A model generated the notes under the pieces. That model worked only from the letters and a program-made list of their open reading frames with translations. It made no database searches and was not told the DNA's origin. A stretch of 64,000 bases of DNA from contig JAWNZC010000231.1 of the NCBI GenBank assembly GCA_035771165.1, positions 62,001-126,000 of the forward strand, given 5' to 3'. Shown piece by piece: positions 58,761-64,000 of this stretch (position 1 is the stretch's first letter; every line of letters begins with the position of its first letter). This DNA comes from Paragorgia papillata (taxonomy: Eukaryota; Cnidaria; Anthozoa; Scleralcyonacea; Coralliidae). Position numbers and translations under genes: made by a program.

Positions 58761-59513
58761 TTTAGATCCACCTACATTACAAGATTACTTGGTGTAAAAT
58801 AAGTTTGTAAAAACATTTAAAGAGAAACAAAAGTAGAAAAAATAAAAGATTGTATAAACCAACAAAACTTTAATTTGTTAAATTTATAACTATACAACTG
58901 TAAATCTTTATCTACCAAATATTTTTCTGCAATGTTTAATTTTTTTAGTCTAATACCTCCAAGAATCACTCGCCTAAATTTTTATAACTACCTTACATTA
59001 AGTACAATAATGTGTATTATTTGATGTTTAATTTTGCTGCTTAATTATACATTATCATATTGTACTTAACTAAGCACCTGCCCCCACTTATGCACAGCAT
59101 CTGAAACCCGAAGTAAAAATTTGAAGTGTGCTACTGAGTGCATAATCAAGTAAATACACTAAGCACAGTAACCTTTAAAATGTGTGACAAATTAACTGTT
59201 AGAGTGAGTGATTAACAAACTTGAAAATACCATTTTATTCAAGTCAAATAAAAAAATTACTTCTTTTTAAAAAAAAAAATGCAAATACTTTCAGTCATTA
59301 TACAATTTAACTTAGAAAAATTACCAAACAGGTAAAACTGAAAACACAACAAGTTTTAACTCTTAACCTAAATATGTTAACTGTAATAAAAAAGGTTTAT
59401 TATCATTAAGTTTAACAACACAAAAGTAACTATCTTGTGAAACAAAACAAGCATACTGTATATTTGGAAAAAACCAAACTAAGTCTATTGCTCCATGTTA
59501 ACGTTCAGCCAGT
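58761..59513. other. Non-coding between convergent Harbinger genes
   Basis: AT-rich 3' region shared by the two convergent genes. AATAAA-like signals near 58845. No gene. Confidence 0.45.
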
Positions 59514-60230
59514 TTAACCCATTATTGACATCAACATTTGGTTCTGTTGTTGTTGTTGAGCAACAAGCATAGCTTGCATGTTTTGCTGATGCTTGTTGTT
59601 GTTGCTGGCATCTGATTCACCAATGATAACATTGTATCTTGCTGTTGCTGTGACAGTTTTTTCTTGGTGTTCAGTTTTTGCCTTTTCTCTTTCAGCTGCA
59701 GTTTCCAGTTCTTTTTTTCTGATTTCCAGCTCCTCCACTTTCAAGGAATACTCCTTTGTTGCTTTTTCTTGCAAATAGCCAACTACATCACCTACACCTC
59801 TCCTTGCCCTTTTCATTTTGCTACTTCCAACTTCATCAGCATCAGTTATCTTCACTTCTTCGTTTTGATTTTTCTTCCATTCTTTTCATAGCTTGTTCAC
59901 GCAATATTTTCTGCAGTCATCTTTTCATTCTCAGCTTTTCTTTTTTTTCCTCCAAGATCTAACTCAATTTGTTCCTTGCCCAACTTTTCCTTCTCTAAAA
60001 TTTCTTCAAGTAAGACATCCAATTCTGTCTGCTCAACTTCAATGCCTGTTGCTCTTTCTTCCATCTTTCAGCTTTTGTGCTTGTTTAGTTACCAAAAGGG
60101 TACACCGATCACGAACAGACCTAGTAGTTACTCGAAACTTCGGATCATGAATATTGTTCAAGTTGGTTAGCAAATTTTCTCCCAAGCTTTTCCCCTTTCA
60201 GGGCTTTGTTGGCTTAAAATAATATGGCTC
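59514..60230 (-). pseudogene. Myb/SANT-like Harbinger accessory protein, frameshifted
   Basis: Minus strand. From about 60230: GKAWEKI, then [19 protein letters not shown] and [10 protein letters not shown], the signature of the Myb/SANT-like DNA-binding proteins of Harbinger elements (W, then VTxRSVRDR). A Glu/Lys-rich linker and a KKRKAENEK basic patch follow in other frames (59900-60060). The last 113 codons (59855-59514) form a coiled-coil-like segment (YSLKVEELEIRKKELETAAE) and a Gln-rich tail ending QNQMLMSIMG. At least three small indels separate the pieces. The protein normally carries the transposase into the nucleus and onto the ends. Confidence 0.65.
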
Positions 60231-61957
60231 TGATACCAGTATTTCACGACAAAGAACTATATCATAGACTTTCACTCCACTGAAAACTTTTGCTTCTAAA
60301 AAAAAGTAAACAAGTGAAAAAAATGGTTTATCAGTTACACACATAACAAGCAACAAATAAAATTAAAGAATTTAATTTTAAATTAAAGAATGTTTATATA
60401 CTGTAGGCACCTATTTACCACTGTAATATGATTTAACAAACAGACAGTGATCTTGACAAAACAACATACTAAAAATAATTCTGTTAAAGACAGTGACTGA
60501 TTTCAGTACTTTTTACAAATGAGTGCCCATTTTAAATTCCCTACACAAGCCTTTCTTGTTAAACCTTTATGAAGGTAAGGACATGAAACGTCGATTATAA
60601 TTTTAAAACATGTACACAGCTCATATACTATACAAAACAAAAATTAACAAATAGCAGGCAAGATATAAACATATTGTTTTTAACAAGTCACTTGAAACTA
60701 TCGCAGTTTTTAACCCAGCTGCTAAGGCGGTTTCCTAATTTATGTTGTTTGAACTTACATGTATGTTGGTGGGCATAGTGGCTTTGGCACAATATTCTTG
60801 AACTTGTGTCACAGAACTATCATCCATGTTCACTTGTTGTCGTTAACTGTTTGAGCAGGTTTCTAGCAAAGCAAGAAGAAGCAAACTGAAAGTATGACAA
60901 ATTTTGATAAGGATACCATTTTATCTCGATAAAAAAGTAATGACTACAAATGCAGCGACTTAAAAGCCAAAAGAATACTCACGTTTTCACGAGAACGTCA
61001 AAACACTTGATTTTCCGTCGTCGACGAAATAGTATTCGTTAATCCCGATGTGTTTATATATTTCGTCGCCACATTTATATATATATTGTAACGAATAATT
61101 TCGGTAACTGGTCAAAGAGCAACACTACTTTCGAAGAAAGACAATATTGCTGATACGAATGGCAAGTATTTTTAACATGACTTACAGTTATAGTAAACTG
61201 CCACAGTTTTTGTGCGTTATACAGAACGATTGAAGGTTGACAAAAGGTTTTCAACTCGTTGGGCGATTTATTCGAGTGTGAGGCGACTCAGGCCAGCACG
61301 TGTAAACTGTTTATGAATTAGGACCGTCTTCAAGTGACAAACATTAACTCTTCGGAAGACAAATAATTATCTTTGGAGGAAACTTACAAGTATATACTTC
61401 ACAACCGGTAGCATCATTTTTTATTTTTTAAGGCAATCAAGTTTATTAGCAGTATAGTACACATGTACTCATTGACTGCTTGCTGTTATGAAGTATCTAA
61501 ATAGCCATGATCTGCCCCACGAATATCTTTTAATCAAGCGATTGACCTTTCATCTCATTCGCTTATTTAATACATTAACTGAGCTGGATCATAGTTAATA
61601 GAAAATATACATGGTTTGGAAAGCTCAACAAAAGCCATTGTTTTATGTTTATGTTCAGGTTTATGGAAATTTGTGCACTTTCACGTTTACTGAACATATT
61701 GCGTTTTCTGTAATAATGAAGCAATCATCCAATAGCAATGTTTGGGTTCAATCACTCAACTGTACTGTTTAAATATTAATAAAACCTAAAAGGATTTATG
61801 TACCTTCATGTACCTTTCAACATGAGTCGTAGCTTGTTTGTTAGCCGCTTTTGAAGTTTGCCAGGTTTCCAAACCATGTATATTTTTCTATTAAATGGGT
61901 GTGAACAATGGTGAATAATAATATTAAATAGTGAAAGGAAATTTGGGAGTGTCTTTT
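60231..61957. other. Non-coding stretch
   Basis: AT-rich, with the likely 3' boundary of Harbinger 2 within it (not located), a CGTCGTCGACG motif at 61016 and (TA)n at 61075-61085. No gene. Confidence 0.35.
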
Positions 61958-62109
61958 AAGGGCCTGTTTACAAGGAGGTAGGGTTATGCTAAGCACCCAG
62001 GTTACCCTAGCATCCTTACAAACACAACAAACAAAAAAACAAGCAATGTACGAGAGCTAGGGTAACCCAGGGTGCAAGGGTAACCCTACCCTCTTGTAAA
62101 CAGGCCTTA
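61958..62109. mobile_element. 152-bp MITE
   Basis: TIRs GGCCTGTTTACAAGGAGGTA (left) and its inverse (right), with AGGGTTA inside. TTA occurs at both borders, consistent with a Harbinger-type TTA target, but not proven. Confidence 0.7.
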
Positions 62110-62841
62110 GGCTAATTTTTGGCACAGATACATGTACGCATCGTGTACCTTTTGTTAAACTTTGGTGAAAGAGGGTTCTCTGTTCGATGATTAAAATCAG
62201 GATCCAGCCAAATATTCCACATGATAGGTAGATGAATAAATTAATAATATACTTTTTAAATATATTATAATTTATTCATGTGTAAAACTATAAATCTAGT
62301 CGTTCACCTCTGTATGTCTGATCTGACGAAGAGGTACGGTATATATATATATATACCGGTATTATATATATATATTATTTTAAAAATTAACATTGCTACT
62401 CAGAGTTTCACGCGCTAAATGACTTTCTGGGATACTCAGTACGTACCTTACACAATGAAATCAAGCAAGAAGCATTTCTCGTACCCATGCTATGGTTGTT
62501 TATTTTAAAATAGTTTTCAAAATTTCCATGCAGCTCCATCTATAGCGTCCTTACGCAGACGTTCTTTCCCCAACTAACGTCTGCTTACCTGAGAGCAACA
62601 TTCCATTCCCTTTGTTGTACATGGCCATGGTGTCAATGAAATCACACCATTGTGCTAAATAAAGCCGTCCTGGTGCTAGTGTTGTTTATATGTGTAATTT
62701 GTTTAGTTGAAAGCTAATATTTTGAAAAGTTTAGCCTAGAACTTCACGAAATTTACGAAGAATATTGTTTTGACTATGTTCTTGATGCCTATGGAAACAA
62801 ATTAAGCGTGAAAGTCAATGTAAAGCGTAAGAGAAATTTAC
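62110..62841. other. Non-coding stretch
   Basis: Interrupted (TA)n palindrome at 62340-62378 around ACCGGT. No gene. Confidence 0.4.
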
Positions 62842-62846
62842 CCAGG

Positions 62847-63215
62847 TGAAAATCTTACATAAGATCTTGGCAAGATCTTATAAGATCTTATGTAAGATCT
62901 GGCAAGATCTTGGCAAGTTCTTGCAAGATTCTTGCAAATTCTTACAAGATAGCTTAAAATCTTACAAGATTTTAGACAAGATCGTAGAAGATCTTGTTGA
63001 ATCTTACAAGGTCTTACAAGATCCAACAAGATCTTACAAGATCTTACAAGATCTTACAAGATCTTGCTGAATCTTACAAGATCTTACAAGATCTTACAAG
63101 ATCCTACAAGATCTTGCTGAATCTTACAAGATCTTACAAGATCCTACAAGATCTTACAAGAACCTACAAGGTCTTACAAGATCTTACAAGATTGTACAAA
63201 ATCTTACTATCTTGA
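62847..63215. repeat. 10-bp satellite array (GATCTTACAA)n
   Basis: About 35 units of GATCTTACAA, degenerate at both ends and regular at 63015-63180. Variants (GATCTTGCTG, GATCCTACAA) recur every 50-60 bp, hinting at a higher-order unit. Open frames across it are by-products. Confidence 0.9.
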
Positions 63216-63323
63216 CTGTTGCAGAATCTTACAAAATAACACAAGTTCTTGTTGAATCTGACAATATCTTCCCTGATATATCATTTGAAGGGCTTTAATA
63301 AGAGCATGATTAATTTGATTTAA

Positions 63324-63824
63324 AGTGTTTATGAAACGAAAATTAAGTTTGTATTATTTGAAAGTACTTATGAAATGACAGAGTAACATCTTTTGCTGTT
63401 TTTTGTTTGCTTGCTTGCTTCTTTCTTGAGGTATCACAGTTTGTTTTATATGTGAAACTAACCAGTGACATGATAATGCGCATAATGACTTACTGGGAAT
63501 GGTTTATATAATTATACTGTATAGATCTTTCCTATTATTAAACGGAATTAGTTGAAAATGTAATTATTTTTGTGTGTTGGAAGGGAAACACACACACTTC
63601 GAAGTGCTTCCATCTGATAATAGAAAAGATATATAACCTTTCCCGGTAAGTCATTATGCACAGCGTTGTTGACGTCACTGGTTTACAGTAGTTCTCACTT
63701 ATAAAAACAAACTGTGATATCCTAAAAACAAATCAAGGAAACAAAAAACAGCAAAAATATGTTACTCTGTCATTTTAAAAGTACTTTCAAATAAGACAAA
63801 CTTAATTTTAATTTCAGAAGCACT
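63324..63824. mobile_element. 501-bp palindromic TTAA element
   Basis: Flanked by TTAA at 63320-63323 and 63825-63828. TIRs of about 200 bp begin AGTGTTTATGAAACGAAAAT (left) and AGTGCTTCTGAAATTAAAAT (right, reversed). The AGTG start and TTAA target match the 2388-bp element at 35565, so this may be a non-autonomous relative. Confidence 0.75.
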
Positions 63825-63828
63825 TTAA

Positions 63829-64000
63829 CAAAATTTGTTACATGTTGCATTGTATAATTATATTGTTACATTAGATCTGGTAATGTAGAGATGGGGTCAA
63901 CATGAGTGTAAATAATTAGTTTGTTTTTGTCCATTATTTTGCTTTATATGATTTTATGATTATCACTCTACACGTATGGTGAACAGTTCAACCCCAACAC
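63829..64000. other. Non-coding end of window
   Basis: Nothing recognised. Confidence 0.4.

Overview
This is eukaryotic, almost certainly metazoan, DNA. It is AT-rich, genes are split by GT-AG introns, there are long (TA)n, (CT)n, (CTGT)n and (GATA)n tracts, and most of it is transposons in various stages of decay. The mix (PIF/Harbinger, DIRS, jockey/CR1-like LINEs ending in microsatellites, a TTAA-target element with a THAP-like remnant, 5S rRNA-derived SINEs, and a dispersed GAGCC-type palindromic repeat) best fits a cnidarian, probably an anthozoan such as a coral or sea anemone. That placement is an inference from repeat style. I see no rRNA operon, tRNA, CRISPR array or bacterial-type operon.

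Layout. 1-2.5 kb: a decayed PIF/Harbinger transposon with a transposase on + and an accessory protein on -. 2.57-5.07 kb: a frameshifted gene joining a DDE-transposase-like core to an OTU cysteine-protease domain and a Cys-rich tail. 7.8-13.7 kb: a DUF3987-like P-loop gene with an E2F-like promoter site. It carries an in-frame stop and a 3384-bp transposon whose ends are arrays of about 22-bp palindromic repeats; removing that transposon and one TA copy rejoins the reading frame. 14.9-20.7 kb: a 5774-bp element with near-identical terminal inverted repeats (TIRs) and subterminal minisatellites. 20.7-28.3 kb: nested inverted repeats and GC-rich palindromic mini-elements. 29.6-30.7 kb: three exons of a RecQ-type helicase on -. 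35.2-41.4 kb: a 5S-SINE, a TTAA-flanked 2388-bp element with a THAP-like remnant, a 1236-bp exon on -, and a 5'-truncated DIRS retroelement (RT/RNase H/tyrosine recombinase). 41.9-48.2 kb: short phase-compatible exons on +, one of them tandemly duplicated, interrupted by a pair of inverted transposon copies. 48.9-54.5 kb: four truncated LINE copies chained through microsatellites, one split by a 2162-bp TIR element with a SWIM-like remnant. 55.5-57.3 kb: a 1.8-kb palindrome. 57.6-60.2 kb: a second, better preserved Harbinger with one intron and a Myb/SANT-like accessory gene. 61.9-64.0 kb: a small MITE, a 10-bp satellite array and a 501-bp TTAA palindromic element.

The genes do not form one pathway. 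Most coding capacity is transposon-encoded and most of it carries frameshifts or stops. The plausible host-type genes are the DUF3987-like gene (broken here), the RecQ-like fragment (possibly also transposon-borne), the 1236-bp exon on -, and the modular short-exon gene.
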